Shown here: positions 50,905-58,881 of the stretch, one piece after another
How positions within the stretch are numbered: position 1 is the first letter of the stretch
Layout of the letters: each line of letters begins with the position of its first letter
NCBI GenBank assembly: GCA_021156365.1
Contig: JAJNDK010000005.1
Span: 124,001-188,000 of the forward strand
Reading direction: 5' to 3'
DNA from: Bacteroidota bacterium
GTDB lineage: Bacteria; Bacteroidota; Bacteroidia; B-17B0; Aurantibacillaceae
Length of the DNA stretch: 64,000 nucleotides
The notes under the pieces: model-generated
Database searches by the model: none
What the model was told of the DNA's origin: nothing
Seen by the model: the letters and a program-made list of their open reading frames with translations, nothing else
Position numbers and translations under genes: made by a program

Positions 50905-51324
50905 TCAGTCCGGGCATTTGGAAGAAAACAACCAGCTGACCGCATCCTCTTCCGAGTCAAACACTTTCACCGGGAACGAACGGCGGATGGCTTTGTAGTA
51001 AAAATTGGCCATGATGCGCGTTGGCAGGTTCTTTATAACAACAGCTTCTGCAACGGTTCTTTGCTTAATATTCAGCTCTTTGAACAGATCATACGAAAAT
51101 GCCTGGGTGGATATATTATTGCGTTCGCCTGTCACCACAAGATTCAGCAGATCGACCTCTCCTCCCGTAAGCTCCCGGGTTACGTACACCATCTCTTTCA
51201 CCTCCGCTACACCGATCGTAATATCATCATTAAAATAGAAAGCGATGAGATCCTGATTGTAAAAGATAACCTCGCCTATTGAAATTGTTTTCCGCACACG
51301 TATTTCAAGATCCACTTTTACCAT
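50905..51324 (-). CDS. STAS/SpoIIAA-like protein
   Basis: The 139-residue soluble protein is of alternating strands and helices and ends VKVFDSEEDAVSWLFSSKC, the terminal pattern of SpoIIAA/STAS-like proteins. No phosphorylatable Ser in the DxSG context of anti-anti-sigma factors is visible, so it is not a canonical regulator. Function unknown. Three bases separate it from the PaaY-like gene on the same strand, which suggests one transcript. Confidence 0.8.
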   Translation of the reverse strand: MVKVDLEIRVRKTISIGEVIFYNQDLIAFYFNDDITIGVAEVKEMVYVTRELTGGEVDLLNLVVTGERNNISTQAFSYDLFKELNIKQRTVAEAVVIKNLPTRIMANFYYKAIRRSFPVKVFDSEEDAVSWLFSSKCPD

Positions 51325-51327
51325 AGC

Positions 51328-51924
51328 TCAGCTGCGGTTTGTTTTTTTCCAGGTCTTGTAGATGTCCTGCTGTTTAGGGCGATCGGCATTCAGTTCACGC
51401 AGTGGTTCACAGGGCTTCAGGGTAGCGAAACAGTCGGCAGGCAATTGCTGGTACAACTGAGTGCCCTTTGTTTTCCATTCGATCATCGTATCGCTCACAT
51501 CCTTGATCACTTTTGCAGGGTTTCCTACGACTACCTTCCTTTCGGGAATGATCGTATTGGTCGGCACAAAGGTGAGCGCACCGATGATGCAATTATCGCC
51601 TATCACCACATCGTCCATGATCACGGCATTCATTCCCACCATGGAGTTTTTTCCGATCACAGCGCCGTGTATAATAGCTCCGTGCCCGATATGAGCAGAC
51701 TCTTTTAATATAACTGTCGTTCCGGGAAACATGTGAATGGTACAGTTCTCCTGCACATTGCAGCCGTCTTCAATGATGATCTCGCCCCAATCGCCCCGGA
51801 TGGCCGCACCCGGTCCCACATACACATGTTTGCCGATGATCACATTGCCTGTTACACAAGCCTGCGGATGCACAAAACTACTCTCATGCACTACCGGTAT
51901 ATATCCGTTAAACTCGTAGATCAT
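51328..51924 (-). CDS. PaaY/CaiE-like hexapeptide-repeat protein
   Basis: The 198-residue protein is a left-handed beta-helix of the gamma carbonic anhydrase group. Hexapeptide repeats run from about residue 12 to 150 (VTGNVIIG, VYVGPGAAIRGDWG, VGMNAVIMDDVVIGDN), with metal-ligand histidines in NCTIHMF and SAHIGHGAIIHGAV. The C-terminal segment ending CEPLRELNADRPKQQDIYKTW is the hallmark of PaaY/CaiE. PaaY is a thioesterase helper in phenylacetate breakdown, but no paa genes are nearby, so the real substrate is open. Confidence 0.9.
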   Translation of the reverse strand: MIYEFNGYIPVVHESSFVHPQACVTGNVIIGKHVYVGPGAAIRGDWGEIIIEDGCNVQENCTIHMFPGTTVILKESAHIGHGAIIHGAVIGKNSMVGMNAVIMDDVVIGDNCIIGALTFVPTNTIIPERKVVVGNPAKVIKDVSDTMIEWKTKGTQLYQQLPADCFATLKPCEPLRELNADRPKQQDIYKTWKKTNRS

Positions 51925-52019
51925 ATCCTGATGTATTCAAAACATAAATTTATTTTTTTATTGGATACAAACAAGTGCTTTCGGGATTATTTTATCAGTA
52001 TTGCACATTTCTTTTTGGC

Positions 52020-52027
52020 TATATTTG
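52020..52027 (+). promoter_or_regulatory. -7 element for the GT4 gene
   Basis: TATATTTG is an exact TAnnTTTG match. A TTG at 52001-52003 lies 16 bases upstream, somewhat too close for a standard -33 box. The ATG is 61 bases downstream. Confidence 0.45.
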
Positions 52028-52088
52028 CGCTGATGCGCGGAATAGGCATACTATCTATGAATCACCGGTATAAAAAATATTGTTCCTG

Positions 52089-53276
52089 ATGCCAAAAATC
52101 CTCCGTATCATCAACCGTTTCAATTTAGGTGGCATTACCTACAATGTTACCTACCTCAGCAAATACCTTCCTGCTGAATACGAAACCATGCTGATCGGTG
52201 GCGACAAAGAACCCGGCGAAGACAGCTCCACTTTTATTCCGGAGCAATTAGGATTAAAACCTATTCTTATTCCCGAAATGAAACGCGCCATCAGCTGGAG
52301 CGAAGACAAAAAAGCCTACACCCGCATCAAAGAGATCATCGGCGATTTTAAGCCGGATATCGTGCATACCCATGCTTCCAAAGCAGGAGCGATCGGTCGC
52401 CTCGCTGCTTTTAATCAAAAGGTCCCCGTAATAGTACACACCTTTCATGGACATGTGTTCCATTCCTATTTCGGAAAAGCAAAAACCACTTTATATAAAA
52501 ACGTCGAACGGTATTTAGCCAAACGGTCCAGCGCCATTATAGCCATCAGCGACAAACAAAAATACGAGCTTACACAGATCCATAAAATTGCCCCGCCTGA
52601 AAAAACACATGTCATTAATCTCGGCTTCGACCTCAACAAATTCATTGATGATAAAGAAGATAAGCGAAAAGACTTCCGTTCAAAATACTTAGTAGAAGAT
52701 GATGAGATCGTGCTGGTGATCGTAGGAAGATTAGCTCCTATCAAAAACCACGATATGTTTTTGCGCTGTCTGAAAAACGCATTGAACAGGAGTACGAAAA
52801 AGATCCGTGCTTTTATTGTAGGCGATGGAGAAACACGTGCACATTGTGAAAATACAGCCCGCAACCTGAATATCGATTTCACCGATTTCACAATAGCGCC
52901 ACGGAAAGCCACGCTGACATTCACTTCCTGGATCACCAATGTGGATTGGGTGCTGGCCGGCAGTGATATTGTATGCCTCACTTCTTTCAACGAAGGAACT
53001 CCGGTAAGCCTTATTGAAGCGCAGGCAGCAGGAAAGCCCGTGATCACTACCGATGTGGGCGGAGTGCGTGATGTAGTCAGTGATCAAACAGGTTTCCTCA
53101 CGGCAGTGGATGACGATGCCTATTACACCGAAAAGCTATTATCGCTTATTGAAGAAGAAGCATTGCGCCAATTGATGGGCGCCAAAGGCTGGGAGATCGT
53201 AGGCAAACAATTCCATTATACCCGGTTGGTTGGAGATATGGATCGTTTATACAAAGAGCTGCTGAACAAACGCTGA
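52089..53276 (+). CDS. Glycosyltransferase family 4
   Basis: The 395-residue protein has the GT-B fold. The N-terminal domain includes a Gly-rich loop (INRFNLGGITYNV) and DIVHTHASKAGAIGRLAA. The C-terminal domain includes IVGRLAPIKNHDMFL, FIVGDGETR and the donor-binding SFNEGTPVSLIEAQAAGKPVI, with the EGxP and second Glu of the EX7E motif. It resembles enzymes that build surface polysaccharides from NDP-sugars. The exact sugar is unknown. I prefer the ATG at 52089 to the TTG at 52080. It converges on the following lipoprotein gene, with one base between the ends. Confidence 0.93.
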   Translation: MPKILRIINRFNLGGITYNVTYLSKYLPAEYETMLIGGDKEPGEDSSTFIPEQLGLKPILIPEMKRAISWSEDKKAYTRIKEIIGDFKPDIVHTHASKAGAIGRLAAFNQKVPVIVHTFHGHVFHSYFGKAKTTLYKNVERYLAKRSSAIIAISDKQKYELTQIHKIAPPEKTHVINLGFDLNKFIDDKEDKRKDFRSKYLVEDDEIVLVIVGRLAPIKNHDMFLRCLKNALNRSTKKIRAFIVGDGETRAHCENTARNLNIDFTDFTIAPRKATLTFTSWITNVDWVLAGSDIVCLTSFNEGTPVSLIEAQAAGKPVITTDVGGVRDVVSDQTGFLTAVDDDAYYTEKLLSLIEEEALRQLMGAKGWEIVGKQFHYTRLVGDMDRLYKELLNKR

Positions 53277-53277
53277 T

Positions 53278-54162
53278 CTACTCCGTCACAAAATCAAATC
53301 TCGCATTCAAACTGTTCGGACCTTTTTTGTCGCCGATATAAAACAGTACATAATACTTTGTTTTCGGTTGAAGGGTTGGTGGCGTGATCAATTGCATGGA
53401 TAAGAGCTCCTGCACTACATCAGCATCCGCACCTTCTTTCTCATAGTCTTTATAGAGGTCTTTAAATTCCGCAAGCACTTCTCCCTGTTCGGTGTACAAT
53501 GCAATGGAAGCATCCGGCCATACCATATTATTATCCGGTTCCATTCCTGTAACGCCACTGCAGTAGGCATACAGGGTATCTCCCGGGGCCAGCACGTTTT
53601 CGGTCAATGCCGATTGCTCGCTGTTCCGGTGCAAAAAGAATCCGTCCGAACGGAGTCCCTTCTCCGTATAAGTCAAACCTGTCGAAGGAGCCAGTAAAAA
53701 ATTCTCACTGATAATTAGTTTTGATTCACTGTCCTTGTCTTTCAGGGTAAATACTATTTTTTGTGTTTCGCTGATCCGTACAGGACGCTGGCATTTCAGG
53801 CTAAGCTCTAATGTGCCTTTGAATTTTTCCACCGGCATTCCGTTCGGATACTTTTCGTCAAATAATTTATCCAGGAACACGATGCTTTCGTTCTTTGCAT
53901 TGAACACTTCTATGGAGGCATCGCAATTGATCCTTCCTTTTGTTTCTTTAAATCCTTCCACTCCCTCCATAAGGAGCGTTACCGAAGAACCATAGGGGAT
54001 CACTGCTGCATCCGGCTGCTTCCCATTCACTTCGAAACGGAATTTTTTCATATCGGCTTTTACGGCTTCCAGCTTACCGATCTTCTCAGTGCGGGGAGCT
54101 TTTTCCGGCAGTTCACAGGATGCTATGAACAGTAATACAGAAATGTAGAGGATGTTTTTCAT
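53278..54162 (-). CDS. Lipoprotein of unknown function
   Basis: The 294-residue protein starts MKNILYISVLLFIASCELPEK, with the lipobox IASC giving Cys at residue 16. The mature part is a beta-rich region with several immunoglobulin-like strands (TVGxx-like patterns KFRFEVNGKQ, GTLELSLKCQRPVRI, KTKYYVLFYIG). Two Cys (about 81 and 124) could form a disulphide. No family is recognised. It is transcribed alone and convergent with the GT4 gene. Confidence 0.85.
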   Translation of the reverse strand: MKNILYISVLLFIASCELPEKAPRTEKIGKLEAVKADMKKFRFEVNGKQPDAAVIPYGSSVTLLMEGVEGFKETKGRINCDASIEVFNAKNESIVFLDKLFDEKYPNGMPVEKFKGTLELSLKCQRPVRISETQKIVFTLKDKDSESKLIISENFLLAPSTGLTYTEKGLRSDGFFLHRNSEQSALTENVLAPGDTLYAYCSGVTGMEPDNNMVWPDASIALYTEQGEVLAEFKDLYKDYEKEGADADVVQELLSMQLITPPTLQPKTKYYVLFYIGDKKGPNSLNARFDFVTE

Positions 54163-54276
54163 ATGAAGGTTTTTAACAGATCGAATGTACTCTATTTTCT
54201 GCTCCTTTTAAAATGAACCGCGTATCCATTCAATGCGTTTATTTCTTAACTTTACGGCTCTTATTTATTCAGACAC

Positions 54277-55191
54277 ATGTCCATCAGGGTAGAAAATATC
54301 AGCAAGGTATACGGGAGCCAGAAAGCGCTCAATGATGTTTCTTTTGAGATCCATGCAGGAGAAATTGTTGGTTTCCTGGGGCCGAACGGAGCCGGCAAAT
54401 CCACGATGATGAAGATCCTGACCTGCTATATCCCCCAGTCTTCGGGTAAGGCAAGTGTATGCGGATTTGATGTATCGGAGCAATCGATGGAAGTACGGAA
54501 AAATGTCGGGTACCTGCCGGAGCACAATCCTTTGTACCTCGATATGTATGTAAAAGAATACCTCGAGTTTATCGGCGGCCTGCACAAAATAAATAACAAA
54601 CGCAACCGGGTGAAAGAGATGATAGAGCTCACCGGCCTGCAGATCGAACAGAACAAAAAAATAGGAGCCCTTTCCAAAGGATACCGTCAGCGTGTGGGCA
54701 TTGCGCAGGCCATGATCCACGATCCCAAAGTACTGATCATGGATGAGCCTACCACAGGTCTTGATCCGAACCAGCTCGAAGAGATCCGTTCGCTCATCAA
54801 AAATATCGGCCGCGAAAAAACCGTGATGCTCAGCACCCACATCATGCAGGAAGTAGAAGCAGTCTGTAGCAAAGTGATCATCATCAATCACGGAGAAATT
54901 GTGGCCAACGATCAGACATCGAAACTAAAACACCGGCAGGAAGAAGTGCAGGTGGTGCAGGTCGAGTTTGACAAGGAGCCCAGCCGCAGCGCACTGAAAA
55001 GTATCAGCGGCGTGCGCGAGGCAAAAAACACGATAGGTAATGTATGGCTGATCGAGGGCAATGCAACTGCAGATGTCCGTAAAGGGATCTTCGATTATGC
55101 GGTTAAAAGCAATATCAGTATCCTTTCCCTTCAAAAAGTGGAAAGCAAGCTGGAAGATGTGTTTAAATCACTGACCAAAAAAGCTGAGTAA
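54277..55191 (+). CDS. gldA: Gliding-type ABC transporter ATP-binding protein GldA
   Basis: The 304-residue ATPase has Walker A GPNGAGKST (about residues 35-43), the signature LSKGYRQRVGIAQAM, Walker B VLIMDEPTTGLDP, and the H-loop STHIMQEVEA. The N terminus MSIRVENISKVYGSQKALNDVSFEIHA and the C-terminal extension match GldA of gliding Bacteroidota, which pairs with GldF and GldG; those genes are not in the window. Many non-gliding members keep the genes. An alternative is a GldA-like multidrug ABC ATPase, but the long C-terminal part favours GldA. Confidence 0.9.
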   Translation: MSIRVENISKVYGSQKALNDVSFEIHAGEIVGFLGPNGAGKSTMMKILTCYIPQSSGKASVCGFDVSEQSMEVRKNVGYLPEHNPLYLDMYVKEYLEFIGGLHKINNKRNRVKEMIELTGLQIEQNKKIGALSKGYRQRVGIAQAMIHDPKVLIMDEPTTGLDPNQLEEIRSLIKNIGREKTVMLSTHIMQEVEAVCSKVIIINHGEIVANDQTSKLKHRQEEVQVVQVEFDKEPSRSALKSISGVREAKNTIGNVWLIEGNATADVRKGIFDYAVKSNISILSLQKVESKLEDVFKSLTKKAE

Positions 55192-55345
55192 AACTTTCCC
55201 TGCGCTTATTTTTCTCCTTTTCTGTTTTATTTCTATTTACCTATTATTGAGCCAATTACATAAATGGCACAGTCTTTTCCTGATTTTAACAGAACAGGAT
55301 TAAACTATCGGACCAATGCCTAGTCAAATCAAAAACACGGAAATC

Positions 55346-55837
55346 ATGAGAACAATCGTTAAAGCCTTTTTAATTGTTTTGCTGGCAATACTGACACCGA
55401 ACGATCCGCTGATGGCCCAGAAAGGCCACCGCCACGGAGGCAATAAAAAGGTGATCGTTAAGAATAAATCCTACCATAATAATTCTAAGGTAGTAGTAGT
55501 GAATAAGCAGGGATATTATCATGGTCACCGCCATCGTCATTATCGCCATCACCCGCATTTTTATGGAAAAGTATATCATCCCTACTGGGGGCCGCCCGTA
55601 GGGTATTACAGACGCTGGGTATTTTTTCCGCGCTATAATTTTTACTGGGACAATTACAACAGTACCTATGTATACTGGGGCAACGGTGTCTGGGTACGAA
55701 CCGCTTCCCCTCCTCCTGCTATCATCAATATAAATATCAGCAACGAGAAAAAATACGAGCTGAACGAAACGGATGACACCATCGATGATATTTATGACAG
55801 CAACGACACGCACAAAAAATCATACCCGGAAAGTTAA
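55346..55837 (+). CDS. Exported His- and Tyr-rich small protein
   Basis: I choose the ATG at 55346 because it opens the signal peptide (MRTIVKAFLIVLLAILTPND, ending MAQ); the ATG at 55316 would add ten residues. The 163-residue product has a mature region very rich in His, Tyr and basic residues, with HGHRHRHYRHHPHFYGKVYH as the extreme stretch, and a Tyr/Trp/Asn-rich centre with VYWGNGVWV. An acidic tail with several Asp follows. His-rich exported proteins may bind metals, but this is speculation; no family is recognised. It is followed by a strong terminator. Confidence 0.7.
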   Translation: MRTIVKAFLIVLLAILTPNDPLMAQKGHRHGGNKKVIVKNKSYHNNSKVVVVNKQGYYHGHRHRHYRHHPHFYGKVYHPYWGPPVGYYRRWVFFPRYNFYWDNYNSTYVYWGNGVWVRTASPPPAIININISNEKKYELNETDDTIDDIYDSNDTHKKSYPES

Positions 55838-55862
55838 TTCCTCTCCGGCACCCTTATAGGTT

Positions 55863-55900
55863 AAAGCAGGTATCGCAATCGGTACCTGCTTTTGTTTTTA
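55863..55900 (+). terminator. Intrinsic terminator after the His-rich gene
   Basis: The stem aaagcaggta (55863-55872) pairs perfectly with tacctgcttt (55883-55892), and TTGTTTTTA follows. Confidence 0.85.
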
Positions 55901-55982
55901 GGCAGGCTTTTTCCTTCCACAGGATATTACAAAAAATGCCAATAAAGGCTTTAAAAACCAATCGTTTATCCCCGGGAATGTG

Positions 55983-55990
55983 TATCTTTG
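55983..55990 (+). promoter_or_regulatory. -7 element for gatB
   Basis: TATCTTTG is an exact TAnnTTTG match, 25 bases before the ATG at 56016. Confidence 0.5.
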
Positions 55991-56015
55991 ACCTTTTATT
56001 TTTCAAAAAATTTAC

Positions 56016-57470
56016 ATGTCGATCTACGAAAAATACGAAGCGGTCATCGGGTTGGAAGTGCACATCCAGTTGCTTACCAAAAGCAAGATGTATGCGAATG
56101 ACATTAACGAGTACGGCGCTTTGCCAAATACCAATGTAAGCGTGATCAGCCTGGGGCATCCCGGTACGCTGCCACGTGTGAATAAACGTGCTATTGAATT
56201 TGCTGTGAAGCTGGGACTGGCTGTGAATGCCAATATCCGTAAAGAGAACCAGTTTGCACGCAAGAACTATTTCTATGCCGATCTTCCGAAAGGCTACCAG
56301 ATCACCCAGGATAAAACACCCATTTGTAACGGCGGAGCCATCACCATTAAGCTGAAAAACGGCGGTACAAAAAAAGTAAATCTTACCCGCATCCATATGG
56401 AAGAAGATGCCGGTAAAAGCATGCACGACCAGGATGCAGCCGATAGTTTGATCGATTTGAACCGTGCGGGAGTTCCTCTGCTGGAGATCGTTTCGGAACC
56501 CGATATCAAAACTTCGGATGAGGCGTATGCTTATCTCACAGAAGTACGGAAGCTCGTTCGTTATCTCGACATCTGCGACGGGAATATGGAAGAAGGTTCT
56601 ATGCGCTGCGATGCCAACGTGTCCGTGATGCTGAAAGGATCGGATGCATTCGGAAAAAAAGTGGAGGTAAAGAACATGAACTCCATCCGCAATGTACAAC
56701 GTGCCATTGAATTTGAGATAAAAAGACAGATAGAAGATATTGAAGAAGGCGAAGAGATCACTACGGCAACCAGGAGCTTTAATGCAGTAACAGGAGAAAC
56801 GGTCTGGATGCGTGATAAAGAAAGCGCCAACGACTACCGTTATTTCCCTGAGCCGGATCTGCAGCCGGTAATCGTTACCGAAGAATACATCGCTAAGATA
56901 AAAGCCCTGCTTCCCGAATTGCCGAACGAATTGTTCGATCGTTTCGTGAAGGAGCTGAACCTTACGGATTACGATGCTTCCAATCTCACCGATACAAAAT
57001 CCATTGCGCTCTATTTTTCGGAGCTGGTAACCAAAACGAAAAATTACAAAGCGGCAGCCAACTGGATGATGGGCTCTGTAAAAAGTTATCTGAACGAGAA
57101 CGCATTAACGATCGAACGTTTTCCGTTGAAAGCGGAACGCATTGCAGAACTGATCGCCATCATTGATGAAGGAAAGATCAGTAACACAGTAGCATCCCTG
57201 CAGGTATTCCCGGAAATGGTAAAGCACCCGGAGAAAACACCTATGCAGATCGCAACGGACCTGAATGTGATCCAGGAAAGCAATTCGGATGCATTGCAGG
57301 AATTAGTGAACCAGGCGATCGGGGGCAATCCCGCCAAAGTAGCGGAATACAAAGCAGGTAAAGTGAACCTTGTAGGCATGTTCATGGGTGAGGTGATGAA
57401 ACTATCGGGTGGAAAAGCTGATCCGAAACTGGCAAGCAAGCTGGTAAAAGAAACGTTGGATAAAGCCTGA
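56016..57470 (+). CDS. gatB: Asp/Glu-tRNA amidotransferase subunit B
   Basis: The 484-residue protein starts with YEAVIGLEVHIQL and contains GHPGTLPRVNKRAIEFA, KNYFYADLPKGYQITQ, the EEDAGKSMHDQ segment and, in the second half, MRCDANVSV and VEVKNMNSIRNVQRAIEFE. The C-terminal helical YqeY-like region binds tRNA. GatB carries the kinase-like active site that activates the misacylated tRNA. The Cys residues of the zinc site in some GatB proteins are absent here, as in other Bacteroidota. It is separate from gatC at 49759-50052. Confidence 0.97.
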   Translation: MSIYEKYEAVIGLEVHIQLLTKSKMYANDINEYGALPNTNVSVISLGHPGTLPRVNKRAIEFAVKLGLAVNANIRKENQFARKNYFYADLPKGYQITQDKTPICNGGAITIKLKNGGTKKVNLTRIHMEEDAGKSMHDQDAADSLIDLNRAGVPLLEIVSEPDIKTSDEAYAYLTEVRKLVRYLDICDGNMEEGSMRCDANVSVMLKGSDAFGKKVEVKNMNSIRNVQRAIEFEIKRQIEDIEEGEEITTATRSFNAVTGETVWMRDKESANDYRYFPEPDLQPVIVTEEYIAKIKALLPELPNELFDRFVKELNLTDYDASNLTDTKSIALYFSELVTKTKNYKAAANWMMGSVKSYLNENALTIERFPLKAERIAELIAIIDEGKISNTVASLQVFPEMVKHPEKTPMQIATDLNVIQESNSDALQELVNQAIGGNPAKVAEYKAGKVNLVGMFMGEVMKLSGGKADPKLASKLVKETLDKA

Positions 57471-57495
57471 GAATACTAAAATTGTAAATAAACGA

Positions 57496-57513
57496 TCCCG
57501 ATAGCTATCGGGA
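57496..57513. repeat. Perfect 18-base palindrome TCCCGATAGCTATCGGGA
   Basis: The palindrome lies eight bases upstream of the thioredoxin-like gene and shares the CCCGA...TCGGG core with the first hairpin of the 24608-24727 repeat. It is probably a copy of a dispersed palindrome, but it could also block or regulate the gene behind it. Confidence 0.55.
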
Positions 57514-57520
57514 ATAAATA

Positions 57521-58708
57521 ATGAGAAAAATGAAAAACGGAATTTTAAAATCGATCGTGATCTGCGCATCAGTATTCACATTCGTTTCCTGCGGCGACGC
57601 TAAAAAATCAGCCAATGGATTTGAGCTGAAAGGAACCCTTAGCAATGCAAGCGGTGAAACATTGATATTGGAACAAATGTCGCAGAGCGGTTATGTTTTT
57701 ATCGATTCGGCCAAAGTGGATGAAAAAGGAAATTTCGAATTCACTAATATCAAACCAACGGCAATGGACTTTTTTCGCTTAAAGACAAGCGAAGCTAATT
57801 TTGCCGTGTTGGTGGCAGATTCCACCCAAAAACTAAATTTCAGCGGCAATGCAAAAGCGCTGGGAACAGACTATAAAGTTGAAGGATCACCGGATACGAA
57901 ACAATTCATTGAAATAAACATTGAGCTGCTCTCCGTGAGCAAACAGTTGGATTCGCTGCAGGGTGTTATGAACTCGAAAATGATGGCGGTTAAAATGGAT
58001 TCCTCCAAAATGGAAGAATTAAATGTGCAGGCAGAAGGGCAGTTCAATGCGATCTTTGCAAAAACAGCTGCCGTACTCATCAAAAAAGTAGACGCATTCC
58101 CGGGCACCATCGCTAACTTCAGCGCCTTTAACGCCATCCATATTGAAGACAATATGCCTTTGTATGAAAAAGTACTGAAAGAGCTGAGCGAAAAACATCC
58201 GGCTTCTTCTTACACGCAGCAATTGCGCGCAAGTATCGATCAGTACAAAAAGCAATTCGATCTACAGGAAGCGCAAAACAAGCTGTTGCCTGATGGCGGC
58301 GCTATGGCGGATATAAAACTGAAAAGTCCTGCCGGGAAAGAAATAGCACTGTCTTCGTTCAAAGGCAAGCTGGTATTGGTGGATTTCTGGGCCAGCTGGT
58401 GCGGGCCTTGCCGTAAGGAAAACCCGAATGTGGTAAGACTTTACAAAAAATACAAAAGCAAAGGATTTGAGATCTACAGCGTTTCTCTTGACGAAGAACA
58501 GGATAAGTGGGAAAAAGCCATTGAAAAAGACGGCCTTACCTGGACGCATGTATCCGACCTCGGTGGCTGGAATTCATCCGTATGCTCGCAGTTCAATATC
58601 ACTTCCATTCCTTTTACCATCCTTGTGGGTAAGGACGGGAATATCGTTGCAAAAGGATTGCGCGGGCAGGCTCTCGAAGATAAAGTGGCTGAATTGTTAG
58701 GCAGCTAG
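57521..58708 (+). CDS. TlpA/ResA-like thioredoxin lipoprotein
   Basis: The 395-residue protein has a lipoprotein signal with Cys in FVSC at about residue 24. An N-terminal beta domain of DUF4369 type (about 30-125; FELKGTLSNASGETLILEQ) is followed by a helical linker and a C-terminal thioredoxin domain (about 250-395) with the redox motif WASWCGPCRKENPNV and the cis-Pro in TSIPFTILV. Such proteins handle disulphides in the periplasm; a link to cytochrome maturation is possible. The start may be the ATG at 57521 or at 57530. Confidence 0.93.
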   Translation: MRKMKNGILKSIVICASVFTFVSCGDAKKSANGFELKGTLSNASGETLILEQMSQSGYVFIDSAKVDEKGNFEFTNIKPTAMDFFRLKTSEANFAVLVADSTQKLNFSGNAKALGTDYKVEGSPDTKQFIEINIELLSVSKQLDSLQGVMNSKMMAVKMDSSKMEELNVQAEGQFNAIFAKTAAVLIKKVDAFPGTIANFSAFNAIHIEDNMPLYEKVLKELSEKHPASSYTQQLRASIDQYKKQFDLQEAQNKLLPDGGAMADIKLKSPAGKEIALSSFKGKLVLVDFWASWCGPCRKENPNVVRLYKKYKSKGFEIYSVSLDEEQDKWEKAIEKDGLTWTHVSDLGGWNSSVCSQFNITSIPFTILVGKDGNIVAKGLRGQALEDKVAELLGS

Positions 58709-58725
58709 GCCTTGCAGGCCTTCTT
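58707..58725 (+). terminator. Weak hairpin after the TlpA-like gene
   Basis: AGGCCT at 58707-58712 and again at 58716-58721 form a short stem with a three-base loop; a TCTT follows. It overlaps the stop codon and is weak. Confidence 0.35.
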
Positions 58726-58881
58726 ACTTCACCTTATTCAGACAATGGTTTATTCTTTTTTGGGAAACTAATTAAATCCCGCCAGATACTAAGTCAAACC
58801 ACACACTTGCTAAATTTCTCGTCTCTGAATTTTTTTCTGTGAAAGGTATTTACTAAATTAGAGTAAAATAAATCCTTTTTC

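Noticed and set aside
51328-51924. Phenylacetate degradation gene paaY in the strict sense
   Set aside because: The protein is PaaY/CaiE-like, but no other paa or cai genes are present, so the pathway assignment is not made.
54265-54891. 208-residue minus-strand frame over gldA
   Set aside because: gldA has all ABC ATPase motifs; this frame is only a shadow.
55854-56699. 281-residue minus-strand frame over gatB
   Set aside because: It is antisense to the highly conserved GatB start and shows shadow-like composition.
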